This document shows, piece after piece, positions 33,656 through 43,418 of a stretch of 64,000 nt of DNA. A program made the position numbers and the translations under genes. This DNA comes from Bacteroidota bacterium (GTDB lineage Bacteria > Bacteroidota > Ignavibacteria > Tepidaquicellales > Tepidaquicellaceae), in assembly GCA_018266835.1 (NCBI GenBank), contig JAFDZP010000002.1, forward strand, positions 572,419 to 636,418, in the 5' to 3' direction. Each line of letters begins with the position of its first letter. Position 1 is the stretch's first letter. The notes beneath the pieces are model-generated. The model saw only the letters and a program-made list of their open reading frames with translations. It ran no database searches and was not told where the DNA came from.

Positions 33656-36600
33656 TCATATTCTTTTTACTCTTGATAAGTCTTTCATTAATAAATTAAA
33701 CATCTGTCCTGCAAGGAATGATTTAAACTCTGGGTTGTCATTGTATTCTTTGAACACCTCAAAGTTACTGTCAATGTGATTCATCATTTTCTCTTTTAAT
33801 ATCTCTGTAAATGTGATTTCAGCATTTTGCAAGTCATTCCTTTCTAAGGATGCATGAATATTTTCCATAGCAGATTTATCTTCTTTAACATCCTGCATAA
33901 GTTCCACTGTCATTTTCCGTACTTTGTCTTCGTTTGTAAAGTTCGTACCAAATCTATCATTGAATTCTTTGACAATTTTGGAAAGGTAGTCAAGTTCAGG
34001 CTCTGCAACACCACCTTTCATTTCTGAAGAAGGCATAAGTTCTTTTCCTGGATCAAGTGGAATAAAAGATGTTCCATGATTTATGTATTTCAAACTATCT
34101 AAATCAATTGTATCTGTAATTCCTTTTGTTAAATCTTCACCTTCCTGTCTCGGTATTTTATTTTGTAAATGATTAAGAAAAATATATAATCGCTCCAGAT
34201 AAGGATTTGTAAATGGAACAATTTGCGCTAGAAAAACATACAGGCGGACATATGATTTGCATTTTGTTCTGAAATCTTCTTGAGTTTTTTCGTCTAATGT
34301 GGTGAAAAAAATATTTGCAACAGCATCTAAAATAATATGTAGTTGGTCAATAGCAACGCCCTTAATTATCTTATCTGAAAATTCTTGCACTTGTGAAACA
34401 GTATAAATTTGAAAATTATCTAAAGCATTCTGCAAATCAAATAATTTATTAGGATCAGTTGCTTCACCTAAGACTGTTGTTTCGTAGTATGGTTCAAACG
34501 CTTGCTTTATTTCATCAGTTGTATTAGCAAAATCTAAAACAAATGTTTCAGACTTCCCTTGTATAGTTCTGTTAAGTCTTGATAGTGTTTGAACTGCACT
34601 AACCCCGCCTAATTTCTTATCAACATACATTGTATGCAAAAGCGGTTGATCAAAACCAGTTTGGTATTTATTTGCTACTATTAAAAATCGGTTTTCATTT
34701 TTTTTGAACTCTTCAGGTATGTGTGCACTCGAAAAACCATTCATGCTTTGTTCTGTTTGTCCATCAATTTCACCTGAGAAAGCTACAATAGCTTTAAACG
34801 GTAAGCCATTATCGTTTAAGAATTCATCAAAAGCTTTTTTGTATTTTATAGCATTTCTTCTACTACTTGATACAACCATTGCTTTCGCTAGTCCATTAAT
34901 TTTATGTTGTGAAATAACTGAATCTAAAAAGTGAGTAATCATTATTGCAGATTTTTTTGCAATATTTAGTTCGTGACTTTCTACATACACTCTTAATTTC
35001 TTTTGTGCTTTTTTCTTATCATACTTTGGGTCTTGCTCAATTTTCTTTAATAGTGAAAAATGACTGCTGTAAGTTGTATAATATTTCAACACATCTAAAA
35101 TAAACACTTCTTCTATAGCTTGCTTCATCGAATATAAATGGAAAGCTCTGAATTTATCTTTACCATCAGCGTGATATTTCGTTCCGAATAACTCCAGTGT
35201 TTTCGATTTTGGAGTTGCTGTAAAAGCAAAGTAACTTGCATTACTTAACATCTTACGGCTCTTTAATATTTCAACAATCATATCTTCAGTGGTAAATTCA
35301 TCGTGATTATCTTTTTCAACTACTTCAAATTCATCTTTATCGACTTCAATTTTTTCAAACTCTTTAGATAGCGTTGCATTTAGTTTTCCCGCAGTGTTGC
35401 CACTTTGACTGCTATGCGCTTCATCTATAATTATTGCAAAATTAGTTCCGGGTAATTCTCCAATTTCATTAACTACATAAGGAAATTTTTGAATTGTTGT
35501 GATAATGATTTTCTTTCCGTTTTCAAGAGCTTCCTTTAAATGTTTTGAACCTTTATCTATTGGTTCAACTATACCGGATACCTGTTCAAACTGTTTTATA
35601 TTGCGTTGTATTTGAGTATCAAGAACAATTCGGTCAGTAACCACAATAACGGAATCGAAAATTATTTTCTTGTTGGATTTATCATATAAACTGACTAGCT
35701 GATGTGATAACCAGCTTATTGAATTACTCTTTCCTGAACCTGCTGAATGTTGAATTAGATAACGCTTACCTGCCCCATGTTCTTTAGCATCTGATAATAA
35801 ATTTCGAACTGCATCTAGTTGATGATATCGAGGGAATATCAATTTCTTTTTTTTCCCTTTCTTAATTTTTCCATCTGCTAAAACCTTCTCTGATTCTTCT
35901 TCAATTAGCTGAACATAGTTTTGTATAATGTTGGTGATACTATCCTTAGTTAATATTTCTTTCCAAAGATAATCTGTCTTTATTCCTGAATCATTAGCTG
36001 GATTTCCCGCACCATTTCTGTTACCTTTGTTGAATGGGAGAAAGTAAGAATCATTTCCTCTTAAATGTGTGCACATCCAAACTTGTTCTGTATCGACTGC
36101 AAAGTGAACCAAACATCTTGCCAGCCTGAATAATTCTTCTTTGGGGTCTCGGGTAGTCTTATATTGGATTATTGCATGCTTAACGTTTTGCTTAGTCAGT
36201 TCATTTTTAAGTTCAAATGTAATTACAGGTAAACCATTTATGAACACAATTAAATCCAATGACTTTTCATTTTTTGAACTATAATGAACTTGGCGTGTTA
36301 CTGAGAAAATATTTTTTGAGTATAATTCAGTATCTTTTTTGTTAAGTGCTGATACAGGTTTATCATAAAACAATATTAACTTGATACCCGTTTTACCATC
36401 AGTTATCTCTGTTCGAAGTAAGTTCACTATTCCGCCAAGACATTTATCATTAACAACAGTTTCGTCTTTTATTTTACGATTAATAAGTCTCTTAATATTT
36501 TGTTCATAATTTTCCTTATGTTCAAGTTTCAGTTTTTCAACTTCTCTTGGTTGAGTATTTTCTAAAAACTTAAAAAACAATTCTTCATCAATACAGTCTA

Positions 36601-36703
36601 CTCGGTTGTATTGTTCGAAGTGCCGTTCTATAAATCCATTCACCAAACACAAATGTTGTGTGATATGAGATTCCAAACCTTTTTCCGACGTATCTGTTGG
36701 CAT
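33656..36703 (-). CDS. hsdR: type I restriction endonuclease subunit R
   Basis: HsdR supplies DNA translocation and cleavage in type I restriction. The N-terminal nuclease core is visible as SLDLIVFINGLPVITFELKN (Asp then Glu-x-Lys). The SF2 helicase part has Walker A in HSAGSGKSN, the DEAH box in IIDEAHSSQSG, FTATPK and later VANKYQTGFDQP and LSRLNRT motifs. At 1015 residues it is full length. The gene is the last of the R-M unit, two bases after an unrecognised gene, and converges on the PHP/SMC ATPase gene. Confidence 0.96.
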   Translation of the reverse strand: MPTDTSEKGLESHITQHLCLVNGFIERHFEQYNRVDCIDEELFFKFLENTQPREVEKLKLEHKENYEQNIKRLINRKIKDETVVNDKCLGGIVNLLRTEITDGKTGIKLILFYDKPVSALNKKDTELYSKNIFSVTRQVHYSSKNEKSLDLIVFINGLPVITFELKNELTKQNVKHAIIQYKTTRDPKEELFRLARCLVHFAVDTEQVWMCTHLRGNDSYFLPFNKGNRNGAGNPANDSGIKTDYLWKEILTKDSITNIIQNYVQLIEEESEKVLADGKIKKGKKKKLIFPRYHQLDAVRNLLSDAKEHGAGKRYLIQHSAGSGKSNSISWLSHQLVSLYDKSNKKIIFDSVIVVTDRIVLDTQIQRNIKQFEQVSGIVEPIDKGSKHLKEALENGKKIIITTIQKFPYVVNEIGELPGTNFAIIIDEAHSSQSGNTAGKLNATLSKEFEKIEVDKDEFEVVEKDNHDEFTTEDMIVEILKSRKMLSNASYFAFTATPKSKTLELFGTKYHADGKDKFRAFHLYSMKQAIEEVFILDVLKYYTTYSSHFSLLKKIEQDPKYDKKKAQKKLRVYVESHELNIAKKSAIMITHFLDSVISQHKINGLAKAMVVSSSRRNAIKYKKAFDEFLNDNGLPFKAIVAFSGEIDGQTEQSMNGFSSAHIPEEFKKNENRFLIVANKYQTGFDQPLLHTMYVDKKLGGVSAVQTLSRLNRTIQGKSETFVLDFANTTDEIKQAFEPYYETTVLGEATDPNKLFDLQNALDNFQIYTVSQVQEFSDKIIKGVAIDQLHIILDAVANIFFTTLDEKTQEDFRTKCKSYVRLYVFLAQIVPFTNPYLERLYIFLNHLQNKIPRQEGEDLTKGITDTIDLDSLKYINHGTSFIPLDPGKELMPSSEMKGGVAEPELDYLSKIVKEFNDRFGTNFTNEDKVRKMTVELMQDVKEDKSAMENIHASLERNDLQNAEITFTEILKEKMMNHIDSNFEVFKEYNDNPEFKSFLAGQMFNLLMKDLSRVKRI

Positions 36704-36704
36704 A

Positions 36705-37892
36705 TTAAAAAATTATTAAGTTTGTGTTAGATAAAGATGGAATAGTAAATTCTATTGGTTCTCGTTCCGGCAAGTTGAAAGTGAAATTTGCAGGGATATC
36801 ATTTTGTATGTTAATTATACTATTACCTTTTCCATTAAAAAATGCATGCACTTTTTTTAATAATTTAACTTTCCAATCAAAAGTATTTCCAGTTAAGTTG
36901 TTTTCGCCATAGATCTTCCTGAAATTATTATCTCTTTCTTTTTCTAAAAGATTATAATATTCGTTAAATCGTGAAATTATAGCTTCGGAAAATCGTTCGC
37001 GATTTAACAGTTCTATTGGGTTAACTTTAAGATATTCACCTAATGTTAATGTTATCTCATCATTCAAAGAGTTGGAATTAAATGTATCAACATACTGATT
37101 TCTGAAATAAGAAAATTTTACCAACATAATTTCATAAAGAATATTTTCAAACTCATTTTCTCCGTTTAACTCAAAAACTTCTGAGGCAATTTCTCTTTTA
37201 TTTTCGTCAACATAACATGTTCTAAATTTATGAACTTTTCCATCATATAAATTTACGTTCGCTATTGAAGCTTCGCTATCCATTTTAGTTATTGTTAAAA
37301 AAGTTGTAATGAATAGTAATGGTTCTTCAAGTTCATCAAACTTTTTTAAATCTGTTATTCTAGGAAATGCGTACATCACCGATTTATCAGATATTCCCCT
37401 TCTTACAAGCTCATCAGATAATTTTTTCAATGCTTCATGTTGATCATGGTCTGAATTATCATTAAACTTAAATTCTATATTGGGATTTGGAATTTTTTTA
37501 GAATTATAAAACTTACTACCTGTTATTGTATTCCAATCACTATGTTTACCACTTTTGAATTGAATAAATATTGCTCTACTCTCGTTTCTTCTTACAGGAA
37601 TTGAAATTTTTGTGTCCCACCCGCCTCCAAGATTTTCTTCAGTAGGTGTAAGACGATACAGCTTAGTTTTTCTTCCTCTGAATAAATTTATATTTAATTT
37701 TGGTAAATCGAAAATCAGTGACAATCTATTTGGATACCAAAAACTGAAAGCCGAATTAAACATAGTGGCAATTTCACTTGCAATATTTGTTTCAAGCGTT
37801 GATTCATTCAGACTTACCGGTTCTGTTCTTACTCGTTTTATTTTAACTCTTTTTTTAGCTTTTGTTTTAGTAATTTTTTTAACTTGTGCCAT
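36705..37892 (-). CDS. unrecognised protein encoded inside the type I R-M operon
   Basis: The 395-residue product starts at ATG 37892 with a very basic N-terminus (Lys/Arg in the first 20 residues), then EIATMFNSAFSFWYPN and RAIFIQFKSGKHSDW. The Gln-Phe-Lys after a hydrophobic strand could be the QxK half of a PD-(D/E)XK-like fold, but the acidic partner is not clear. No ATPase or methylase motif is present. It is 13 bases after hsdS and two before hsdR, so it belongs to the operon. It could be an accessory nuclease, an anti-restriction control, or a separate defence factor; I cannot assign it. Confidence 0.6.
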   Translation of the reverse strand: MAQVKKITKTKAKKRVKIKRVRTEPVSLNESTLETNIASEIATMFNSAFSFWYPNRLSLIFDLPKLNINLFRGRKTKLYRLTPTEENLGGGWDTKISIPVRRNESRAIFIQFKSGKHSDWNTITGSKFYNSKKIPNPNIEFKFNDNSDHDQHEALKKLSDELVRRGISDKSVMYAFPRITDLKKFDELEEPLLFITTFLTITKMDSEASIANVNLYDGKVHKFRTCYVDENKREIASEVFELNGENEFENILYEIMLVKFSYFRNQYVDTFNSNSLNDEITLTLGEYLKVNPIELLNRERFSEAIISRFNEYYNLLEKERDNNFRKIYGENNLTGNTFDWKVKLLKKVHAFFNGKGNSIINIQNDIPANFTFNLPEREPIEFTIPSLSNTNLIIF

Positions 37893-37905
37893 TAGGTTTC
37901 CACAT

Positions 37906-39129
37906 TTAAATTATTTTTCCTGTTACTACCTCATTTATTATTGCTTCACGATATTCTTCCATAAGTTCAACTTCTCTTTCGGCTTTATCTATCGCAATAT
38001 TCAAAGTATGAGTTTCAGATTTGATTTGCTTAACAATTTCTTGCTGTTCTTGTAGAGGTGGGAATGGGAGTTTTAATATTTTAATATTTTCGACTGATAA
38101 TCCAGGTTGGGCCGCAGCCATTGAATATTGATTTAGATTCATTGTTCTAAGTGTTTCCCCAAGCCAAAAAAAATCTAATTCAACTTTTGGATAAACTACA
38201 ACAGCATGTTCAGAAGCCCAAAATTTATTATAAGCGTAATTAATGTTACCACATAATGCACCTTGCCTTCCTATCAAAACAAAATCGCCATCATTTGTAA
38301 ATTTATTCGTATAGCCTCTTAATCCATTTCCACCATATACAGGAAAATCCCCAGTTTCATTTATTAATTCTGCTGTTATGGTTTCACCACTTTTCAAATT
38401 TACAATTGTTTTTAATCTTCTAATTTCCCAATGTTCAGGAATATCACCTAACCATGAAACTCCCGAAGATTTCAGTTTTACATTCTTATCAATCCCTTTG
38501 GTTACTGCATTTGTAGTTATATTTTGTCTTTGCTCTTTTAGTAGTTCAATGAAGCGTTGTTTAGTTTCGATAAAATGCTGAATTTTTGCCGAATTTTCTT
38601 TTATGTATTTCACAATTTTATCCTGCTCATCTTTAGGTGGAACAAAAGAAAAAATTCTGAAAAAATCGTCAGAGTACAATCTTAAGCGACTATCAATAAT
38701 TCCCGTTGAACTTTTTTTAAATTCTCCTTTAAAAAGAGCAGTCGAAAATAAATAACCGAAATATTCAGGATTATAATTTTCTTTTAGTCTGAATACACAA
38801 TAAGCAGGGCTAGTAATACCTTTGAAACGTGAAACACCTAAACTTCCATTCCAAGCGAGCATTATATTTATGACTAAATCTCCAACATCTACAATTTTAT
38901 AACCAACCAATGTTCTTGCATTGGTAATCTCTACATCATCATCAAATCCTTCTTTTCTTAATGTTACACCTGTGTAATGGGAAACAGACAATAAATCTTC
39001 TCTTCCGGTCATACTTCTCTCATCTACTTCATAAAAAAGGTTTTTTATCCGAATTACTTTCCAATGGTTTGGAATTTCAGGCATCCAATCAATAGTTGGA
39101 GAATTATATTTAGCTTCTTTTACTTTCAT
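37906..39129 (-). CDS. hsdS: type I restriction-modification specificity subunit S
   Basis: HsdS recognises the two halves of the target DNA. The protein has two similar halves, each beginning with a typical repeat: WMPEIPNHWKVIRIKNLF near residue 14 and WLGDIPEHWEIRRLKTIV near residue 228, followed by target-recognition domains and helical spacers (for example the KYIKENSAKIQHFIETKQRFIELLK type region). Its ATG overlaps the hsdM stop as ATGA, so the two are coupled. The recognition sequence cannot be read from the protein. 407 residues, intact. Confidence 0.95.
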   Translation of the reverse strand: MKVKEAKYNSPTIDWMPEIPNHWKVIRIKNLFYEVDERSMTGREDLLSVSHYTGVTLRKEGFDDDVEITNARTLVGYKIVDVGDLVINIMLAWNGSLGVSRFKGITSPAYCVFRLKENYNPEYFGYLFSTALFKGEFKKSSTGIIDSRLRLYSDDFFRIFSFVPPKDEQDKIVKYIKENSAKIQHFIETKQRFIELLKEQRQNITTNAVTKGIDKNVKLKSSGVSWLGDIPEHWEIRRLKTIVNLKSGETITAELINETGDFPVYGGNGLRGYTNKFTNDGDFVLIGRQGALCGNINYAYNKFWASEHAVVVYPKVELDFFWLGETLRTMNLNQYSMAAAQPGLSVENIKILKLPFPPLQEQQEIVKQIKSETHTLNIAIDKAEREVELMEEYREAIINEVVTGKII

Positions 39130-41366
39130 CCTACAATTTCTTTGAGGAGATTTTCAGTTTCATGTTCTATAGCAAGCAAATCAGCTGCAATTTCTTCTTT
39201 ACTTCTTTGTGGAATAAATTTAAAAAAGTATTTATTAAAATTTATTTCGTAACCTATTTTAGTTTCGCTATTATTCCACCAGGCATCACTTGCAAATGGA
39301 AGAACTTCCTGTTCAAAGAATTTTTGGATATCTTCATTAAGGGGAATGTTTTCATAATCTTTCAATTCAGGGTCACTTTCATATTCAATACTCCCATCTT
39401 TATTTATTTTCTTAATAACAGCTTCGGCATTTGCATCTCTCCACGATACTGCATTAAGAATATCTTTTACATCTTTACCAGCTAGCTTTATATTTTTTCT
39501 TTTTATTTCTTTGTTAAAAAGTTCACTAAAGAGATTAAAGTCTTTGTAAATATTATCACCGAAAATTCCCTGAAGTTTTTTTGATTGATTTAAAAGATTA
39601 AAATCTCGGTGCCAAGAAGATATATCCAGAAGTTGATTTGCTATCTTCATTTTCTTTTTAGGTAATGAAGAAATAGAAATTTCTGTTTCACTCTCCTCTT
39701 GCTTTTCTTCTTCATTGTCCTGAATGAAATAATTTAAAAGCCATTGTTCAATTTTACTCGTAAACTTTTTATCATAAACATCATCACCAAATTCTTTGTA
39801 TAATTCTTCACGTAGTACGGAGTTATTAGAAACAAACCTGAGAGGAGCTAAATTTTTCAATGTAAACTGAACATTTAAACGTAGTGGTCTGTGTACAATA
39901 ATTTTAGAATAACCAAACTCGTTGTTATCAAATATTTTGCTGTACTCAGTTTCTTTAAACTCCAAATAAAGTCTGGTGATATCGTTAATGTTTTTTTCAG
40001 TCAGTTCATTACGTTTACTTCCTAATGGTTTTTTCATTTTCCCGAAAAAATCTTTCCCGTTTGCATTAATAAGTTGTATCTTTCCTTTGCGTTGCTTTGG
40101 TTTTCGGTTTGTGATAATAAATATGTAAGTAGGAATACCCGTATTGTAAAAAATATCGTTCGGTAAACTAATAATTGCTTCTAATAAATCGTTCTCAATA
40201 ATGTGTCTTCTTATTTCACTTTCTCCCTGCCCAGCATCTCCGGTAAATAATGCAGAGCCATTATGAATTGATGCAATACGACTTCCTTGCTCTGTATTTT
40301 TCATTTTACTAAGCATGTGCATAACGAACATTAACTGCCCATCATTTATTCTTGTTGTAACTGGTGTCGCGATATTATTTTTTTTAATCTGAAAACGTGA
40401 ATCAATTACTTTACCTTTATCACCAACACCAAGTGCCTTTTTATCATCTGCCCAGCTAGTTCCGTAAGGTGGATTAGTTAGCATAAAATCAAACCGTAAT
40501 TCATTAGGGAAACCATACTGGCTTAGTGTACTCCCATATACAATCTTATCAGGGTCTTCATTTTTAAGCAACATATCAGATTTTGAAATAGCATAAATGG
40601 TGGGAGTATTTTCTTGACCATAAACATGTATTGTGGCTTTTGATTTTATTTCCCCTTCTTCATCAGTGATGTATTTCTTGGATTCGGTTAGCATAGCTCC
40701 CGAACCTGCACACGGATCGTAAATTAGGAATGTTCCTTTTTTGATCTGTTCTTTAATTGGTAAGAATAAAACATGAGTCATCAATTCAATTATTTCACGA
40801 GGTGTAAAGTGACGCCCGGCTTCTGCATTTGTTGCTTCATTGAATCTTCGCAATAAATCTTCAAAAACATAACCCATAGCTAGAGGCGGAAGATGTTGAG
40901 GACGTAAATCAATTTTAGGTGATACAAATTTTTCTATTACAGAAAATAATTTATTGGCATCAGCTAAAGTTTCAATTTCTGTACGGAACTTAAACTTAGA
41001 AATGATATCCTGCACATTAAAAGAAAACCCATTAAGATAATTTTCAAAATTACTTTTAAGATTCTTAGGGTCATCTAATAACGACTTCAAAGTATAAGAT
41101 GAAGTATTGTAAAAAGCATGTCCGGTACCATTTTTATTGTTTGTTAATAAAGCCGAAAGGTCTTCTAATTTATCTTTATACTTTTCATATGTGTTTAAAA
41201 CTTTTTCTTTGGTTGGTTCTAATACAGCATCTAAACGCCTTATAACAGTCATAGGAAGGATTACATCTTTATATTTACTCGGTTCATATGTGTTAATTAA
41301 AACCTGATCTGCGACTGAATATATAAAATTGATTAAAGGTTGAAGCGATTGTGTATTTAAACTCAT
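39126..41366 (-). CDS. hsdM: type I restriction-modification methyltransferase subunit M
   Basis: HsdM methylates adenine at the N6 position in the target site. The N-terminal helical domain is followed by the methyltransferase with SAM motif I DPCAGSGAML and catalytic motif IV NPPYG, together with the HFTPREIIELM block in front. At 746 residues it is longer than many HsdM proteins because of a C-terminal extension with an acidic EEEKQEESETE segment and a helical end, as seen in many Bacteroidetes versions. It is the first gene of the R-M unit, preceded by a terminator hairpin at 41507-41534. ATG start at 41366. Confidence 0.96.
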   Translation of the reverse strand: MSLNTQSLQPLINFIYSVADQVLINTYEPSKYKDVILPMTVIRRLDAVLEPTKEKVLNTYEKYKDKLEDLSALLTNNKNGTGHAFYNTSSYTLKSLLDDPKNLKSNFENYLNGFSFNVQDIISKFKFRTEIETLADANKLFSVIEKFVSPKIDLRPQHLPPLAMGYVFEDLLRRFNEATNAEAGRHFTPREIIELMTHVLFLPIKEQIKKGTFLIYDPCAGSGAMLTESKKYITDEEGEIKSKATIHVYGQENTPTIYAISKSDMLLKNEDPDKIVYGSTLSQYGFPNELRFDFMLTNPPYGTSWADDKKALGVGDKGKVIDSRFQIKKNNIATPVTTRINDGQLMFVMHMLSKMKNTEQGSRIASIHNGSALFTGDAGQGESEIRRHIIENDLLEAIISLPNDIFYNTGIPTYIFIITNRKPKQRKGKIQLINANGKDFFGKMKKPLGSKRNELTEKNINDITRLYLEFKETEYSKIFDNNEFGYSKIIVHRPLRLNVQFTLKNLAPLRFVSNNSVLREELYKEFGDDVYDKKFTSKIEQWLLNYFIQDNEEEKQEESETEISISSLPKKKMKIANQLLDISSWHRDFNLLNQSKKLQGIFGDNIYKDFNLFSELFNKEIKRKNIKLAGKDVKDILNAVSWRDANAEAVIKKINKDGSIEYESDPELKDYENIPLNEDIQKFFEQEVLPFASDAWWNNSETKIGYEINFNKYFFKFIPQRSKEEIAADLLAIEHETENLLKEIVG

Positions 41367-41506
41367 CTAAAAGATATTCTTGAATTCGAAAATTTTTGCC
41401 TGTCCGCAAATATAATAATACAATCGCTTAAAATATTTGTATAAATTTGTCAACATATTTCGAGGTAGTTGAATTTTCAAATCCGAGAAAGAATTTCTGG
41501 TTACAA

Positions 41507-41534
41507 AAAAAGCAATGATTACTCATCGCTTTTT
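41507..41534 (-). terminator. intrinsic terminator overlapping the DUF2958 stop codon
   Basis: AAAAAGC at 41507-41513 pairs with GCTTTTT at 41528-41534, extended by ATGA/TCAT inside. It separates the replication/accessory genes upstream from the R-M operon downstream on the minus strand. Confidence 0.65.
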
Positions 41535-41836
41535 AATTTAGACCACAATACTTTCGCATTCACTTCTTCAAAATGTAAATCTCTTTCAATTCCTAATCCG
41601 AACTTTCCTTTATAGTCCGCCAAATCGGATTTTGAAAAACTTCCTATTTCCCATTCAAAGATATGACAAATGCCCCAGCAATAATTTGTGTCTTCCGGGT
41701 CTTGATTTAATAAATACCATGTTCCTGCTCCTGTAGGATTAAAGAACTTTGCAACAACAATTTGTGATTCGAGATCATTTCCTTTCGGGTATTGTTCTTG
41801 TGCTTTCGCTTCTATTTCTTTAGTAAACAGTTTCAT
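41519..41836 (-). CDS. DUF2958-like protein
   Basis: This 105-residue protein matches the DUF2958 pattern common on plasmids and integrative elements: MKLFTKEIEAKA at the start, IVVAKFFNPTGAGTWYLLNQDPED in the middle, and FGLGIERDLHFE near the end. The ATG at 41836 is chosen over an upstream TTG because it matches the family start. Its role is unknown; relatives usually sit near replication and transfer genes. It follows the 152-residue gene and ends in a terminator. Confidence 0.8.
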   Translation of the reverse strand: MKLFTKEIEAKAQEQYPKGNDLESQIVVAKFFNPTGAGTWYLLNQDPEDTNYCWGICHIFEWEIGSFSKSDLADYKGKFGLGIERDLHFEEVNAKVLWSKLKSDE

Positions 41837-41908
41837 TAAATTTGGTTTGAATGAAAAGAGAGAATCATCCGAAAACAATTCTCTCTTTGTAAATAATTTA
41901 ATTTATTT

Positions 41909-42367
41909 TTAAGCTCTGACTCTTCTTAAAAACAGAGTAACTCCAAGCTTATTGATATCGATATCCACTCCGAGTTCTTCTCTTAATTTAACCGCATCTG
42001 ACATAGCTTGTAGCATCACAGGGTAGTCAGTGCTCATTGTCTCATTATCATTGTAAGGATTCTCTGAGTGTGGAGCTTGTTGTTTTGTCTCTGGCTTCAG
42101 TATGCTTATTTCGTAATCCACAATGTTTGCCTTACCGCTCTTTGTAATCTTTTTTGTAATTGTGATTTCATCCTGCTGTCCGACATGATTTTGTTTAAAA
42201 TGATCTACAACTTTCTCAGGTGCAAAGAATGAATATTCAGTGCCACCCGATATAACATTGTACAACCACCATGCACCATAAGAACTTTGCCCTGTGGCAG
42301 GGTCTGTCTGAAGCAGTTTAAATGTGCGTGGAATGTTAATGTCTAATTCAAATTTTGGTTTACTCAT
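41909..42367 (-). CDS. island accessory protein, possibly ssDNA-binding
   Basis: The 152-residue protein has an N-terminal beta-rich half with YGAWWLYNVISGGTEYSFFAPEKVVDHF and alternating hydrophobic/basic strands (DEITITKKITKSGKANIVDYEISIL), a disordered linker, and a helical C-terminus. The first half could be an OB-fold that binds single-stranded DNA. This idea rests on pattern only. It is flanked by the Gam-like and DUF2958 genes in the same direction, a context typical of element DNA maintenance. ATG at 42367. Confidence 0.6.
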   Translation of the reverse strand: MSKPKFELDINIPRTFKLLQTDPATGQSSYGAWWLYNVISGGTEYSFFAPEKVVDHFKQNHVGQQDEITITKKITKSGKANIVDYEISILKPETKQQAPHSENPYNDNETMSTDYPVMLQAMSDAVKLREELGVDIDINKLGVTLFLRRVRA

Positions 42368-42391
42368 TTTTTTTGTTTAAAGTTTTTAAAA

Positions 42392-43009
42392 TTAGTTTTG
42401 TTCTGAAAGCTTGTAATAGAACTTTGGCTCCTGGCTTTTGACGATGACACCTTTAGGAATTTCATTTGATTTGTTAATGAAGTTCTTAATTGCTTGTATG
42501 TCAGGTTCATAACTTTCAGGATGATGTTTTAAGAAATCCGGATTAGCATCTCTGAAGAATAATTCTTCATCTGTGATTTCCAATTTCTTAGGAAGCTTGC
42601 GAAGTCCTATAACTCCGTTTGGAAGTGAAAGAGATTTGAGGTTATTTGACTTCAGATAATATTTTAAGCGGTTGCTTAAATATGAAACAGATGAACTAAT
42701 ATTCCTTTCCCTGCCTTCAAGCCATTTTTCAGTTCTTGTAATAGTCTCTGTGGCTATTTGCTGGTACTTTAAAAGCTCTTCCTCTTTCTTCCTGATAACA
42801 TAAAGATATGTATCAAGTTGAACTTCAGGGGAAGCTTCCTTTAGGTTATCAGTTAAAAAGCTTTCATCCAGATTCATGCTGTTTATAATTTCTTCCAGTG
42901 TTTCTTTATCGGATAAAGACTTAATTAATGAATTAGCTTCTTCAATTGAATGAATATTCGATTCATCGAAGGAAGTTAAAACTTCCGCTGAACTATCTTT
43001 TCCTGACAT
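42392..43009 (-). CDS. Gam/Gp157-like host-nuclease inhibitor family protein
   Basis: The C-terminal two thirds has the Gam/Gp157 pattern: a long helix (KWLEGRERNISSSVSYLSNRLKYY), then a beta part, LPNGVIGLRKLPKKLEITDEE, and the AIKNFINKSNEIPKGVIV end. Such proteins bind DNA ends or block host exonucleases and help replicating mobile elements survive RecBCD/AddAB attack. The start at 43009 is preferred because it is preceded by GGAGACCTT with good spacing; an earlier in-frame TTG exists at 43072. 205 residues. Confidence 0.7.
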   Translation of the reverse strand: MSGKDSSAEVLTSFDESNIHSIEEANSLIKSLSDKETLEEIINSMNLDESFLTDNLKEASPEVQLDTYLYVIRKKEEELLKYQQIATETITRTEKWLEGRERNISSSVSYLSNRLKYYLKSNNLKSLSLPNGVIGLRKLPKKLEITDEELFFRDANPDFLKHHPESYEPDIQAIKNFINKSNEIPKGVIVKSQEPKFYYKLSEQN

Positions 43010-43205
43010 AAGGTCTCCATTTAAATTTGGCGAGCTTTGTGAAAAGTGATTCAATGCATTCACGACAAACAACTTTTGCTACGTGTTTAATAAGGATTAG
43101 ATAATAATTCATTTGAATTCTCCTTTTAGGTTTATTATTGTTTTTGATTACAATAATATTATACCAGTAAAAGTAGAATGAATATGAATTGTTAGATTGA
43201 CGAGT

Positions 43206-43340
43206 TTATTTGGAAGGTGCGACTTTTGAGATGTGCTCTCTTAAAATAATATCGACAACCTTAGTCATGGGTTGTTTTTTGCTTTGTGCTATAACGTATA
43301 GAATAGGAATTAAATCCTCTGAAATTTTTGGTGAGTACAA
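43206..43340 (-). CDS. small ribbon-helix-helix-like protein
   Basis: A strong AAAAGGAGG site is followed after three bases by TTG at 43340, opening a 44-residue frame: YSPKISEDLIPILYVIAQSK, then KQPMTKVVDIILREHI. The pattern of a beta strand, two helices and the PMTKVV turn is like small ribbon-helix-helix DNA-binding proteins seen on mobile elements. It lies 78 bases after the lipoprotein gene and before the Gam-like gene, all in the same direction. It could act as a repressor, partner of the origin, or recombination directionality factor. The short SD spacing and the TTG start lower confidence. Confidence 0.5.
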   Translation of the reverse strand: MYSPKISEDLIPILYVIAQSKKQPMTKVVDIILREHISKVAPSK

Positions 43341-43418
43341 AGTCCTCCTTTTAAATTGTTCAGAATTATTTTCTTATTCATATTATACCACAAAGCAAAT
43401 TGAAGAATTATTGATTTC

